Positions 1 to 10,333 of a stretch of 64,000 bases of DNA are shown piece by piece (position 1 is the stretch's first letter; the number at the start of each line of letters is the position of its first letter). The notes beneath the pieces were generated by a model. The model made no database searches. It was not told where the DNA came from and saw nothing but the letters and a program-made list of their open reading frames with translations. The DNA comes from Pseudomonas sp. Q2-TVG4-2. Its GTDB lineage: Bacteria; Pseudomonadota; Gammaproteobacteria; Pseudomonadales; Pseudomonadaceae. The DNA lies in assembly GCF_013620795.1 (NCBI RefSeq), contig NZ_LGLW01000004.1:434001-498000 (forward strand). The letters are read 5' to 3'. The position numbers and the translations under genes were made by a program.

Positions 1-1
1 A

Positions 2-1006
<1,005 letters not shown>

Positions 1007-1028
1007 GCCAAGCGAGCGGATACCGGGC

Positions 1029-1448
1029 ATGACGCGCATCGAATTTTACGTACTGCCCGACAGCGAACCGGCAGGCCGCGCCCGAGCAGCCTGCCAGCTG
1101 GCTAGCAAGGGCTGGCAGCACGGCATGCCGGTATTCATCCGTTGCCAGGACGGTCAGCAATGCACCGAACTGGATCAGCTGCTGTGGAGTTTTCGCGCCG
1201 AACGCTTCATTCCCCACGAGCTCCACGAGGACGATCCACAGGCACCTGTGGTGATCGGCACGGAGCAGCCGCCCGCCACGGCACAGGGTCTGCTGATCAA
1301 CCTGTCGCCCACCCTGTCGCCGCATACCGATCAGTTCAGCCGCGTGATCGAGATCGTCAACCAGCAGCCGGAGCTATTGACCGTTTGCCGGGACAATTTT
1401 CGTCTCTATCGGCAGCGCGGCTATGATCCAAAGAGAGTCGAACTGTAG
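1029..1448 (+). CDS. holC: DNA polymerase III subunit chi
   Basis: Chi subunit of the polymerase III clamp-loader complex, which with psi links the loader to single-strand-binding protein. The 139-residue product starts MTRIEFYVL and contains the family pattern around HGMPVFIRCQD, a WSF segment and FIPH, ending FRLYRQRGY. The length matches the family. It lies directly after pepA and before valS on the same strand, as in other pseudomonads, so co-transcription is likely. The ATG at 1029 is preceded by a weak purine-rich stretch. Confidence 0.93.
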   Translation: MTRIEFYVLPDSEPAGRARAACQLASKGWQHGMPVFIRCQDGQQCTELDQLLWSFRAERFIPHELHEDDPQAPVVIGTEQPPATAQGLLINLSPTLSPHTDQFSRVIEIVNQQPELLTVCRDNFRLYRQRGYDPKRVEL

Positions 1449-1573
1449 CGAGCGATGGCCGACGGCGAACTCACCCCAGCACAGCCGGTCAACAACGATT
1501 GCCATCGGGCCAACGCCCGTTTCAGGAGCGCCAATACTCGCCTGGACGCTTAAATCTTCGGAAACCACCGTAC

Positions 1574-1942
1574 ATGACGCAGACGCCCCCCTCAAAAGCC
1601 TCCCACCTTCTCGACGACCTGGAATCCATCCGTGCGCTGCTCGGCGATCAGGACCCCCCTGTGCTGAGCGAGATGGTGGACCCAGACAGTATCCCGCTGC
1701 TCTCTGACGTCGTCGCGCCCCCGGCAACGGCAGCTGCGCATCCCAAGATCGAGCCGCGCGAGCCAGCCGTTCGCACGGCTTTTCGTACGCTTGCTGAGCG
1801 GCACCTCGATCATGAGCTGCGCACTGCTGCACAGCTGATCTTGCAGGATGTCATCGATGACTTCGTACCGCAGATCGAGGCCGAACTGCGCAGTCGCCTG
1901 GAGTCCAGTGCGGAGCAATTGATCAAATCCCATCGGCCGTAA
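1574..1942 (+). CDS. Conserved hypothetical protein between holC and valS
   Basis: A 122-residue acidic protein with no signal peptide or membrane segment. The N-terminal half is proline- and aspartate-rich (LLDDLESIRALLGD) and looks disordered. The C-terminal half (about residues 65-118) is predicted helical, around HELRTAAQLILQDVIDDFVP. I recognise it only as the small hypothetical commonly found between holC and valS in pseudomonads. The ATG at 1574 is chosen because the region before it (from 1499) has composition unlike coding sequence. The function is unknown; a link to the polymerase III clamp loader is guilt by association only. Confidence 0.75.
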   Translation: MTQTPPSKASHLLDDLESIRALLGDQDPPVLSEMVDPDSIPLLSDVVAPPATAAAHPKIEPREPAVRTAFRTLAERHLDHELRTAAQLILQDVIDDFVPQIEAELRSRLESSAEQLIKSHRP

Positions 1943-2108
1943 GGGTTCGCTACCACAGTCCAAGGCACCCTTGACAGCGCTCTTCTCCCCCGCGCACTGC
2001 AGTTCACCCGCCGCAGTGGGTTAAAACGGCATTGCGATTCGGCCGCTCACGCACTTTGCCTTTATACTTGCCCGCTTTTCCGATTAGCCGTTCTAAGGGT
2101 CCCGCCGC

Positions 2109-4943
2109 ATGGACAAGACCTACCAGCCGCATGCCATCGAAACTTCCTGGTACCAGACCTGGGAATCGAACAATTACTTCGCCCCCCAGGGTTCAGGCGA
2201 GTCCTACACCATCATGATCCCGCCGCCGAATGTCACTGGCAGCCTACACATGGGTCATGGCTTCAACAACGCGATCATGGATGCGCTGATTCGTTTCCGC
2301 CGCATGCAGGGCCGCAACACGCTGTGGCAACCGGGTACCGATCATGCCGGTATCGCCACACAGATGGTCGTCGAGCGTCAGCTGGGCGCACAAGGCGTCA
2401 GCCGCCACGACCTGGGCCGCGACAAGTTTCTGGAAAAGGTCTGGGAATGGAAGGAGGAATCCGGCGGCAACATCACTCGCCAGATTCGCCGCTTGGGCTC
2501 TTCAGTGGACTGGTCGCGCGAGCGCTTCACCATGGATGCTGGCCTGTCCAACGCCGTGAAGGAAGCCTTTGTCCGACTGCATGAAGACGGCCTGATCTAC
2601 CGCGGCAAGCGCCTGGTCAACTGGGACACCAAGCTGCACACGGCGATTTCCGATCTCGAAGTCGAGAACCACGACGAGAAGGGTCACCTATGGCACCTGC
2701 GCTACCCGCTGGCCGATGGCTGCAAGACGGCGGACGGCAAGGATTACCTGGTCGTTGCCACCACCCGCCCGGAAACCATGCTGGGCGACGCAGCAGTTGC
2801 GGTGCACCCCGAGGACGAACGTTATAAGAACCTCATCGGCCGGCACATCATGCTGCCGCTGGTAAACCGTCTGATTCCAATCGTGGCTGATGACTACGTC
2901 GACCTCGAGTTCGGCACCGGCTGCGTGAAGATTACCCCGGCTCACGACTTCAACGACTACGAAGTCGGTAAGCGCCATCGCCTGCCACTGATCAACATCT
3001 TCGATCGCAACGCGGCAATACTGGGCCGCGCGCAGGTATTCAACATCGATGGCACGCCGAACGACAAGGTGGACGCCAGCCTGCCCGACGGTTACGCGCA
3101 CATGGATCGCTTCGATGCGCGCAAGGCCATCGTTGCCGAATTCGACGCCATGAGCCTTCTGGAGAAGATCGACGACCATGCGCTGAAAGTCCCGCGCGGT
3201 GACCGCTCCGGCACCATCATCGAGCCCTGGCTGACTGATCAGTGGTATGTCTCGACCAAGCCACTGGCGGACAAGGCGATCAAGGCCGTGGAGAGCGGCG
3301 AGATCCAATTCGTACCCAAGCAATACGAGAATATGTACTTCAGCTGGATGCGTGACATCCAGGACTGGTGCATCAGTCGCCAGCTGTGGTGGGGCCATCG
3401 GATTCCGGCCTGGTATGACGAGGCCGGCAATGTCTACGTTGGTCGCGACGAGATGGAAGCGCGTACGCGCTATAACCTCGGCAACGAGGTCCAATTGCGC
3501 CAGGATGACGATGTACTGGACACCTGGTTCAGCTCCGGCCTGTGGACGTTCTCCACGCTCGGCTGGCCCGAGCAGACCGATTTCCTGAAGACGTTCCATC
3601 CGACCGATGTGCTGGTCACCGGCTTCGACATCATCTTCTTCTGGGTCGCCCGGATGATCATGCTGTCGACCCATCTGACGGGGCAGATCCCGTTCAAGAC
3701 CGTCTATGTACACGGTCTGGTCCGCGATGGCCAAGGCCAGAAGATGTCCAAGTCCAAGGGCAACGTGCTCGACCCATTGGACATCGTCGACGGGATCGGC
3801 CTGGACGAGCTGCTGCAAAAACGCACCAGCGGCATGATGCAGCCCAAGCTCGCCGAGAAGATCGCCAAGCAGACCCGTGCCGAATTTCCAGAAGGCATCG
3901 CCAGCTATGGCACCGACGCCCTGCGCTTTACCTTCTGCTCGCTGGCCTCCACCGGCCGCGATGTCAAATTCGACATGGGCCGCGTGGAAGGTTATCGCAA
4001 CTTCTGCAATAAGATCTGGAACGCCGCCAACTTCGTCTTCGAGAACACCGAAGGCAAAGACACCGGAGCGGATGGCACGTCGGTTGAGCTGTCTCCCGTC
4101 GACCGCTGGATCATTTCAGCTCTGCAGCGTACCGAGGCGGAAGTCACCCGCCAGCTCGAGGCCTTCCGCTTCGACTTGGCGGCCCAGGCGCTTTACGAGT
4201 TCGTCTGGGACGAATACTGCGCCTGGTATCTGGAACTGGTGAAGCCGGTACTCTGGGACGAGAGCGCCAGCCTCGAACGCCAGCGCGGCACTCGCCGTAC
4301 GCTGGTGCGCGTACTGGAAACCGCACTGCGTCTGGCACATCCGTTCATGCCCTTTATTACCGAAGAGATCTGGCAGCGCGTCGCACCACTGGCAGGCAAG
4401 TCCGGACCGACCCTGATGCTGCAACCCTGGCCGGAATTCAATCCGGAGCGCCTTGATGAAGCAGCTGAGGGCGATATCGAGTGGGTCAAGGCGTTCATGC
4501 TCGGCATTCGCCAGATCCGTGGCGAGATGAATATCTCCATGGCCAAGCGGATCGACGTGGTTCTTAGCAACGCCTCCGACACAGACCAGCATCGTCTGGT
4601 TGAAAACGAGCCACTGTTGAAGAAGCTGGCCAAGCTCGACAACATTCGCATACTCGCCACGAATGAAGAACCGCCAATGTCCGCCACGGCGCTGGTCGGT
4701 GATATGCAGGTGCTGGTGCCCATGGCCGGGCTGATCGACAAGGACGCCGAGCTCGCCCGCCTCGACAAGGAAATCGGCAAGCTCGAAGGCGAGGTGAAGC
4801 GCGTCGGTGGCAAGCTCGGCAATGCCGGCTTCGTCGACAAGGCACCGGCCGAAGTGATCGACAAGGAACGCGCGAAACTGGCAGAGGCCGAGCAGGCCAA
4901 AGCGCGACTGGTGGAACAGCGCGAGCGCATCGCCAGCCTGTAA
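2109..4943 (+). CDS. valS: Valyl-tRNA synthetase
   Basis: Class I aminoacyl-tRNA synthetase charging tRNA-Val, with a CP1 editing domain that clears mischarged threonine. The 944-residue length fits the family. The HIGH-type motif is HMGH at residues 47-50, within [18 protein letters not shown] is at 545-549. The editing domain lies between about 190 and 330 ([11 protein letters not shown]). The C-terminus (about 875-944) is the charged coiled-coil tRNA-binding arm. The start ATG at 2109 has AAGGG upstream, and a -10-like TATACT is at 2063-2068 with no good -35. A strong terminator follows the stop. Confidence 0.98.
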   Translation: MDKTYQPHAIETSWYQTWESNNYFAPQGSGESYTIMIPPPNVTGSLHMGHGFNNAIMDALIRFRRMQGRNTLWQPGTDHAGIATQMVVERQLGAQGVSRHDLGRDKFLEKVWEWKEESGGNITRQIRRLGSSVDWSRERFTMDAGLSNAVKEAFVRLHEDGLIYRGKRLVNWDTKLHTAISDLEVENHDEKGHLWHLRYPLADGCKTADGKDYLVVATTRPETMLGDAAVAVHPEDERYKNLIGRHIMLPLVNRLIPIVADDYVDLEFGTGCVKITPAHDFNDYEVGKRHRLPLINIFDRNAAILGRAQVFNIDGTPNDKVDASLPDGYAHMDRFDARKAIVAEFDAMSLLEKIDDHALKVPRGDRSGTIIEPWLTDQWYVSTKPLADKAIKAVESGEIQFVPKQYENMYFSWMRDIQDWCISRQLWWGHRIPAWYDEAGNVYVGRDEMEARTRYNLGNEVQLRQDDDVLDTWFSSGLWTFSTLGWPEQTDFLKTFHPTDVLVTGFDIIFFWVARMIMLSTHLTGQIPFKTVYVHGLVRDGQGQKMSKSKGNVLDPLDIVDGIGLDELLQKRTSGMMQPKLAEKIAKQTRAEFPEGIASYGTDALRFTFCSLASTGRDVKFDMGRVEGYRNFCNKIWNAANFVFENTEGKDTGADGTSVELSPVDRWIISALQRTEAEVTRQLEAFRFDLAAQALYEFVWDEYCAWYLELVKPVLWDESASLERQRGTRRTLVRVLETALRLAHPFMPFITEEIWQRVAPLAGKSGPTLMLQPWPEFNPERLDEAAEGDIEWVKAFMLGIRQIRGEMNISMAKRIDVVLSNASDTDQHRLVENEPLLKKLAKLDNIRILATNEEPPMSATALVGDMQVLVPMAGLIDKDAELARLDKEIGKLEGEVKRVGGKLGNAGFVDKAPAEVIDKERAKLAEAEQAKARLVEQRERIASL

Positions 4944-4950
4944 CGAAGCC

Positions 4951-4981
4951 AAAGGCCAGCACTTGATGTGCTGGCCTTTTT
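4951..4981 (+). terminator. Rho-independent terminator of valS
   Basis: The sequence AAGGCCAGCAC-TTGAT-GTGCTGGCCTT forms a perfect 11-bp GC-rich stem with a 5-base loop, directly followed by a T-run. It starts 8 bases after the valS stop codon. Confidence 0.93.
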
Positions 4982-5305
4982 GCTTACGCAAATGTTCTTG
5001 ATTGATGACAAGTTGCTGCCGGTGCGGCTGGTACACTATGTCGCACATCGAAATATCCGATTACAACTGGCAGGCTCGAATCGACGCAGAAAGCTCTACG
5101 ACATTGAAGTAAGCCAGCAGCGAAGCGACTCCCGAGCGGGGTAGCTGTACGCGCAGCCGTTCACGACGCAGGTCCCCCCGTCTGTATTGCGGTTTCAACT
5201 TAATTCTCTCGCATAGCCAGTCGCCCCTCTTTTTAAGCCTGCCAGCAACCCGAGCCAGTTTCGCCGAACGGGCCGGTGCGGTTTCTAAAAGTGGAGCCCC
5301 TCCCG
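4982..5305 (+). other. Long non-coding leader upstream of nhaD
   Basis: About 320 bases between the valS terminator and nhaD without a credible coding region. Several short stems can be drawn: AGCGACTCCCG pairing with CGGGGTAGCT region at 5124-5146, and GCTG/CAGC and GACG/CGTC stems between about 5144 and 5192. A promoter is expected near the beginning, but I cannot place it. The length and stems allow a structured leader; I could not match it to a known riboswitch class. Confidence 0.4.
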
Positions 5306-6688
5306 ATGTATGTACTCATGGCTGTTGTGTTTGTCATTGGCTATCTATGCATAGCCTTCGAACATCCGCTGAAGATCGACAAAGCGGCCGCCGCGATTCT
5401 AACCGCGGTGCTTTGTTGGACGGTGCTGGTATTAGGCGCGGACGCCATCGTCCCGCTGTTGCAGCCGGGCAGCCACGATCCGGGCGACTCGTCCGCCGTG
5501 GTGGTCGAGGCGCTGCGGCACCACCTGGGAGAGATCTCGGAAATCCTGTTCTTCCTGCTCGGTGCCATGACCATCGTCGAGCTGATCGATTCCCACGAAG
5601 GCTTCAAGGTCATCACCGACCGCATTCAGACTCGCAAGCGCGTCCACCTGCTTTGGATCATCGGCTTCCTGACGTTCTTCCTGTCTGCCGCACTGGACAA
5701 CCTGACCACCACCATCGTCATGGTCTCGCTGCTGCGCAAGCTGATCCGCGGCCGTCCGGAGCGCTGGCTTTTCGTCGGCGTTGTGGTGATCGCCGCCAAC
5801 GCCGGTGGTGCCTGGTCGCCCATTGGCGACGTAACCACCACCATGCTCTGGATCGGCAATCAGATCACCGCACCAGGTGTGATCGTCGGGCTGTTTCTGC
5901 CGAGTCTGGTCTGCCTGCTGGTACCGCTGCTGATCCTCAGTTTCCGCCTGCGCGGCGAGGTGCCCCGCCCTCGGGCCCGCGCGCATCTGGCCGAGCGCCA
6001 TCCGTCGGCTACCACAGCCTTCGAACGCAACCTGGTACTAGCCCTGGGTCTGAGTGCACTGGTATTCGTGCCGGTATTTAAGACTGTTACGCACCTGCCA
6101 CCTTACATGGGCATCCTGTTCGGCCTTGGCGTCCTCTGGGTCGCCACTGAATTCCTCCATCGCCACAAGGAAGAAGAGCACAAGCATCCTCTCTCGGTCG
6201 TGGGCGTGCTGCGCAAGGTAGATACTCCGAGCGTGCTATTTTTCCTCGGCATCTTGCTGGCTGTCGCGGCGCTGGCCACCGCCGGTCACCTGACCCAGGT
6301 GGCCACGTTGCTGCGCGAGTCGATGGGTCACATCTATCCGATCAACTACACCATCGGCCTGCTTTCGGCGGTGGTCGACAACGTGCCACTGGTGGCCGGG
6401 TCGATGAAAATGTATCCGCTGGTCAGTCCTGCCGTACTTGCGGCGGCCGCGCCGGGTGAGGTCGCCTGGCTGTCGCAGTTCGTGGTCGACGGTAATTTCT
6501 GGGAGATGCTCGCCTATTGCGCCGGCACCGGAGGCAGCACTCTGATCATCGGTTCGGCGGCCGGTGTCGCAGCCATGGGCATGGAAAAGATCAGTTTCAC
6601 CTGGTACGTCAAGCGTGTCAGCCTGCTTGCTTTCCTCGGTTACACGGCCGGCACGGTCACCTACATCGGCATGCTCGCCCTGCGTTGA
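5306..6688 (+). CDS. nhaD: Na+/H+ antiporter, NhaD family
   Basis: Inner-membrane sodium/proton exchanger of the ion transporter superfamily, used for sodium extrusion and pH homeostasis. The 460-residue product is almost entirely hydrophobic segments (about 11-13). Conserved family stretches include SAALDNLTTTIVM, NAGGAWSPIGDVTTTMLW, SAVVDNVPLVAGSM and GTGGSTLIIGSAAG; the paired DN motifs in two half-repeats are typical of this fold. ATG 5306 is preferred over GTG 5276 because GGAG sits 8-9 bases before it and the protein then begins directly with a membrane helix. It is monocistronic by appearance and has a long leader. Confidence 0.9.
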   Translation: MYVLMAVVFVIGYLCIAFEHPLKIDKAAAAILTAVLCWTVLVLGADAIVPLLQPGSHDPGDSSAVVVEALRHHLGEISEILFFLLGAMTIVELIDSHEGFKVITDRIQTRKRVHLLWIIGFLTFFLSAALDNLTTTIVMVSLLRKLIRGRPERWLFVGVVVIAANAGGAWSPIGDVTTTMLWIGNQITAPGVIVGLFLPSLVCLLVPLLILSFRLRGEVPRPRARAHLAERHPSATTAFERNLVLALGLSALVFVPVFKTVTHLPPYMGILFGLGVLWVATEFLHRHKEEEHKHPLSVVGVLRKVDTPSVLFFLGILLAVAALATAGHLTQVATLLRESMGHIYPINYTIGLLSAVVDNVPLVAGSMKMYPLVSPAVLAAAAPGEVAWLSQFVVDGNFWEMLAYCAGTGGSTLIIGSAAGVAAMGMEKISFTWYVKRVSLLAFLGYTAGTVTYIGMLALR

Positions 6689-6765
6689 TGCGTGGCAATC
6701 CTCGAGTCGTCGAAGCCGCATAAAGCGGGCTTCAACGGCCCGGGTTTCAAAATCATGGAATCGCG

Positions 6766-7062
6766 ATGACCATCAGCAAGACCAAGAGCAGTTTCTACCG
6801 ACGCCTCTACGTCGCCTGGCTGATCGACACCGGAGCGGCCACCAGCGTGCCAGCGTTGATGGCTACAACCGGCATGCCCAGACGTACCGCTCAGGACACC
6901 CTGGCTGCATTGGCCGATCTCGATATCGACTGCCGGTTCACCCAGGAAGACGGTGAGCGACATAACGCCGGCCAGTACCGTATTTACGATTGGGGTGCGA
7001 TCGACCAGCAATGGATCGAGCGCAACCTCGCCCAACTCAAATCTGTTCTCGGCTATCCATGA
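6766..7062 (+). CDS. Small winged-helix DNA-binding protein
   Basis: A 98-residue cytosolic protein. Residues about 8-60 resemble a winged helix-turn-helix: FYRRLYVAWLIDTG, then a turn and recognition helix in MPRRTAQDTLAALADL, followed by a short wing and a C-terminal helix. It is related to small pseudomonad proteins annotated as helix-turn-helix domain-containing. No ligand domain is present, so it may work as a small regulator or need a partner. It is separated from nhaD by 77 bases and followed by a GC-rich hairpin. The target is unknown. Confidence 0.7.
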   Translation: MTISKTKSSFYRRLYVAWLIDTGAATSVPALMATTGMPRRTAQDTLAALADLDIDCRFTQEDGERHNAGQYRIYDWGAIDQQWIERNLAQLKSVLGYP

Positions 7063-7070
7063 CTTGCGCC

Positions 7071-7089
7071 CGGCGGCGAGGCGCCGCCG
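7071..7089 (+). terminator. GC-rich hairpin after the winged-helix gene
   Basis: CGGCGGCG-AGG-CGCCGCCG forms a perfect 8-bp stem 8 bases after the stop at 7062. There is no T-run after it, so it may stall polymerase or protect the transcript end rather than act as a classical intrinsic terminator. Confidence 0.3.
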
Positions 7090-7210
7090 ATAGGGTTACG
7101 CTCCGCTCTGCCATGCACTGACACACGCGCCGTACTATCCATCGGTAGCGTGTTCGTTTGTCGCGGGTATCGCTAAGCTGTGGACCTTTTTGCTTGATGG
7201 TCCGCTCCCG

Positions 7211-8380
7211 ATGCCCCAACGCCCCGCCCTATTCCCGACTCTGCTGGCCGGTGCCACGCTGCTGCTGGTCGTTCACGGCCTTGGCCGCTTCGTCTACACA
7301 CCGCTACTGCCGTGGCTGGTGCAAGACGGACTGCTGACGGTACAGGAAGGCGCCAGCATCGCCAGCTGGAACTACCTGGGCTATCTCATCGGGGCGCTCC
7401 TTGCGTTGCGCTGGCACCGGGTTGCTCAGATCCGCCGCAGCCTGCCGTGGGCGCTGGTCCTGCATGGGCTCAGCACGCTGGCGCAGACTCAGGTCGAATC
7501 AGCCGACGCGCTCTCCGCGCTGCGCCTGCTCAACGGCATCAGCAATGGGCTGGTTTTCGTCCAGGCCCCTTCATTGATCCTCGAGTGGCTGGCGCGCCAT
7601 CGCCGCGTGTCCTCCAGCGGCCTGGTCTACCTAGGCGTGGGTGTCGGGATGATCCTTTCCAGCCTCCTGGTGAGCCTGAGCAACGGCGTGCTCGAAGGTG
7701 CCGATCGCTGGTGGCCGGCCGCGCTGCTGTCCATTCCGCTGGCATGGTGGGGCTGGTGGCGGCTGGCCCGCCTGGACATGCCGGAAGCTGAGCCCACCGA
7801 GGAGCCAGTACACGTACCAAGCGGGCGTCTGCTGGATCGCGCCAGCACACCGCTATTTCTCTCCTACGCTGGCGCCGGTATGGGCTACATCCTGCCGATG
7901 ACCTTCCTACCCATGGTGGCTAGCCTGCAGGTCGACCCGAGTGATTTCCTCATCGAAAGCAGCTGGTTGGTGGTCGCGCTCGCGACACTTCCCTCACCCT
8001 GGTTGTGGAACCGTCTCGGTGCGCTGCTCGGAGACATCCTGGCCCTGCGTCTAAGTTATGTCGCCCAACTGGCCGGCGTACTGGCCGCCCTATTACTGCC
8101 GGGTGCACCGGGCATCTTGCTTTGTGGGGTATTGGTCGGCGGAACCTTCCTCGGCACTGTGTTGCTGACCCAGCGATTGGCCCGCGCGCTGCATCCACAC
8201 CAGGGGCCGCGGCTCTCCGCTGCGCTGATAGCGCTCTACAGCCTGACCCAGTTGGTAGGCCCCTGGCTCACTGGCGTCTGGCTAAATATGGGCGGCTCCC
8301 TACACAGCGCTTTCTGGCTCGGTGCCGGTGCGCTGCTGTGGGGTTTGATCTGGATGCTGCTGGTTCCACGTCGCGCCTGA
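7211..8380 (+). CDS. YbfB/YjiJ-family MFS transporter
   Basis: Inner-membrane major facilitator of about 389 residues with some 12 hydrophobic segments. The N-terminus ([19 protein letters not shown], then [15 protein letters not shown]) carries the signature of the MFS_4 (YbfB/YjiJ) family, whose substrates are mostly unknown. The ATG at 7211 is chosen over TTG 7190; neither has a strong ribosome site. The stop is 46 bases before rlmF on the same strand. No neighbouring regulator or enzyme suggests a substrate. Confidence 0.85.
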   Translation: MPQRPALFPTLLAGATLLLVVHGLGRFVYTPLLPWLVQDGLLTVQEGASIASWNYLGYLIGALLALRWHRVAQIRRSLPWALVLHGLSTLAQTQVESADALSALRLLNGISNGLVFVQAPSLILEWLARHRRVSSSGLVYLGVGVGMILSSLLVSLSNGVLEGADRWWPAALLSIPLAWWGWWRLARLDMPEAEPTEEPVHVPSGRLLDRASTPLFLSYAGAGMGYILPMTFLPMVASLQVDPSDFLIESSWLVVALATLPSPWLWNRLGALLGDILALRLSYVAQLAGVLAALLLPGAPGILLCGVLVGGTFLGTVLLTQRLARALHPHQGPRLSAALIALYSLTQLVGPWLTGVWLNMGGSLHSAFWLGAGALLWGLIWMLLVPRRA

Positions 8381-8426
8381 AAGCTGTGGGACAATGCAGC
8401 TTTTCAATCGCTACCAGCAGCCGAAC

Positions 8427-9431
8427 ATGACCGTCTCGAAATCAGCCAAGGCGCCATCGCGCGCCGCCAAGCCCGCCGCTGACAAGACCACTTTGCATCC
8501 CCGTAATCGCCACACCGGGCGCTACGATTTCCCCGCCCTGATAGCCGCCAGTCCGGAGCTGGCCGATTTCGTGGTCATCAACCCCTACGGCAAGCAGAGC
8601 ATCGACTTCGCCAACCCGGATGCGGTGCGCGTGTTCAACCGGGCGCTGCTCAAGCAGTTCTACGGAATCGCGTACTGGGATATTCCACCGGGATACCTGT
8701 GCCCGCCGATTCCGGGCCGGGCCGACTATGTGCATGGACTCGCCGATCTGCTGGCGGACGAAAATGCCGGCGAGATCCCTCGTGGCGCAAGCATTCATGC
8801 GCTGGATATCGGCACCGGCGCCAACTGCATCTATCCGCTGATCGGCTTGCGCGAATACGGCTGGCGCTTTACCGGCTCGGACATCGACGCCACTGCCCTG
8901 GCTTCGGCGCGTACCATCGTCGCTGCGAACAAGCTGGGCAAGAGCATCGCCCTGCGCCAGCAAACTGACCCACGACACGTTTTCGAGAAGCTGCTGCAGC
9001 CGGAGGACCGCTTCGACATCACGCTTTGCAACCCACCCTTCCACGCCTCGCAGGCCGAGGCCAGCAGTGGTAGCCAACGCAAGTGGCGCAACCTCGGCAA
9101 GCTCGACCCCAAGCGCAAGCTACCGGCGTTGAACTTTGGCGGCCAGGCGGCCGAGCTCTGGTGCGAAGGGGGCGAGGCGGCATTCATCGCGCGATTGGCG
9201 GACGAAAGCCACAGTGTGGCGCAGCAAGTCTGCTGGTTCAGCACGCTGGTATCCAAGGCAGGCAATGTGCAACCGCTACAGGCCCGACTGAAGAAGCTTG
9301 GCGCCCGGCTGGTACGCGTCTCGGACATGTCTCAAGGGCAGAAGCGTAGCCGATTCGTCGCTTGGTCCTTCCTGACCGAACACCAGCAGAGCGAGTGGCG
9401 CGCGACACGCTGGAAGCGTCAGCCCGGCTGA
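8427..9431 (+). CDS. rlmF: 23S rRNA (adenine-1618-N6)-methyltransferase
   Basis: SAM-dependent enzyme that methylates A1618 of 23S rRNA. Visible features: [13 protein letters not shown] near the N-terminus, typical of RlmF; the SAM loop DIGTG at residues 127-131; and the catalytic NPPF motif of N6-adenine methyltransferases at 202-205. The 334 residues fit the family. The start is uncertain: ATG 8427 gives a family-like N-terminus, ATG 8394 would add 11 residues. The stop is one base from the convergent GNAT gene's stop. Confidence 0.92.
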   Translation: MTVSKSAKAPSRAAKPAADKTTLHPRNRHTGRYDFPALIAASPELADFVVINPYGKQSIDFANPDAVRVFNRALLKQFYGIAYWDIPPGYLCPPIPGRADYVHGLADLLADENAGEIPRGASIHALDIGTGANCIYPLIGLREYGWRFTGSDIDATALASARTIVAANKLGKSIALRQQTDPRHVFEKLLQPEDRFDITLCNPPFHASQAEASSGSQRKWRNLGKLDPKRKLPALNFGGQAAELWCEGGEAAFIARLADESHSVAQQVCWFSTLVSKAGNVQPLQARLKKLGARLVRVSDMSQGQKRSRFVAWSFLTEHQQSEWRATRWKRQPG

Positions 9432-9432
9432 C

Positions 9433-9867
9433 TCAGGTCGTCAGCGAGCGGAGAAAGTACTTCGGTGCATCTTCGTAGCCCAGTCTCGTATAGAAGCGAT
9501 GGGCCGCTTCGCGACGAACATCGCAATGGAGCTCCAGCCGATCACAGCCACGGGCACGGGCTCGCTGTTCGGCAGCCCTCGCCAGCAGCGACCCGACCCC
9601 CAGGCTGCGTGCCTTCGAGTCGACGCAGAAATAGCTGATGCGGCAGAAGTCGCCTTCAAGGGCGAGTTGCACGACGAAATGGAGGGAGATGAACCCCATC
9701 AATTGACCATCGTCCCCTTCCGCCACCAGCAGACAGGCATCAGCGTGATTCAGCTGTTGTTGTAGGCGATGGTCGATGAACTTACCGGTCCCTGGGTAAC
9801 CCAGTTCGGCAAGCAGATGGGTTATCGCTGTAGCATCGCCGCAATGCGCGTCGCGCACGTGAGCCAT
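9433..9867 (-). CDS. GNAT-family N-acetyltransferase
   Basis: A 144-residue single-domain acetyl-CoA-dependent acyltransferase. The central beta strands (LVAEGDDGQLMGFISLHFV, then RISYFCVDSKARSLGVGSLL) contain the acetyl-CoA pyrophosphate-binding loop of the Q/R-x-x-G-x-G/A type, here ARSLGVGS. A C-terminal HRFYTRLGYE segment is typical of GNATs. The substrate cannot be inferred. It lies 3 bases downstream of the small gene at 9871-10062, so the two are probably translated from one message. Confidence 0.85.
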   Translation of the reverse strand: MAHVRDAHCGDATAITHLLAELGYPGTGKFIDHRLQQQLNHADACLLVAEGDDGQLMGFISLHFVVQLALEGDFCRISYFCVDSKARSLGVGSLLARAAEQRARARGCDRLELHCDVRREAAHRFYTRLGYEDAPKYFLRSLTT

Positions 9868-9870
9868 GGC

Positions 9871-10062
9871 TCAGATTGCCACGTCCCATAATTGTTTGTT
9901 CTTCAGCGCCATGGTCTGGATGTAGCGCGGCTCGCCATTGATCTCCTCCAGCTCGGTCATTCCGGCAAGCTCGCCTACCACGCGGTAGCGCTTGCCAACA
10001 CGCTTGTCCTGCAGAGGGTAGAGCTGGGCGATCTGTTGGGCGAGTTCGGTGAGAGTAGACAT
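9871..10062 (-). CDS. Small conserved hypothetical protein, 63 aa
   Basis: Starts MSTLTELAQQIAQLYPLQDKR and has no membrane segment. It contains a likely small beta-rich core (YRVVGELAGMTELEEI, then YIQTMALKNKQLWDV). The ATG at 10062 is chosen because the sequence upstream of it in frame looks non-coding. It precedes the GNAT gene by 3 bases on the same strand, so the pair is probably an operon. I do not recognise a function. Confidence 0.6.
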   Translation of the reverse strand: MSTLTELAQQIAQLYPLQDKRVGKRYRVVGELAGMTELEEINGEPRYIQTMALKNKQLWDVAI

Positions 10063-10210
10063 GGTTCGGTGGCTCCAGATAACTGCATGCCGCAGCTTTT
10101 TACAGATCTTCGATGACGATTGCGCGACAGCTTTCAATCGTCTCGTTTGTTGGAGCCATTGGTTAGCGAATTGATTCCATAGCCAGCGGCAAAAACGACC
10201 AAACGGTCGA

Positions 10211-10333
10211 TCAGCAGATGCCTACGCCCAGCTGCAGCAGAGCCAGTCCGCCTTGCTGCCAGCCCCACCAGACCGCAGCCAGCACCAACGACGCCAGCAC
10301 GGCGCCGCCTGCCCAGAGTCCAACGCTACGCAT
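10211..10333 (-). CDS. 40-aa single-pass membrane protein coupled to MFS gene
   Basis: A short frame of 40 codons starting MRSVGLWAGGAVLASLVLAA, with a hydrophobic segment at about residues 5-22 and a tryptophan-rich WWGWQ turn, then a second moderately hydrophobic end. Its ATG overlaps the TGA of the MFS gene by one base (TGATG), the usual geometry for termination-reinitiation. The overlap and membrane character suggest a small accessory subunit of the transporter. The evidence is positional and compositional only, since there is no recognised family. Confidence 0.55.
   Translation of the reverse strand: MRSVGLWAGGAVLASLVLAAVWWGWQQGGLALLQLGVGIC

Noticed and set aside
2688..3818. Long minus-strand open frame opposite valS
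   Set aside because: Antisense shadow of the synthetase; composition and lack of motifs argue against a gene.
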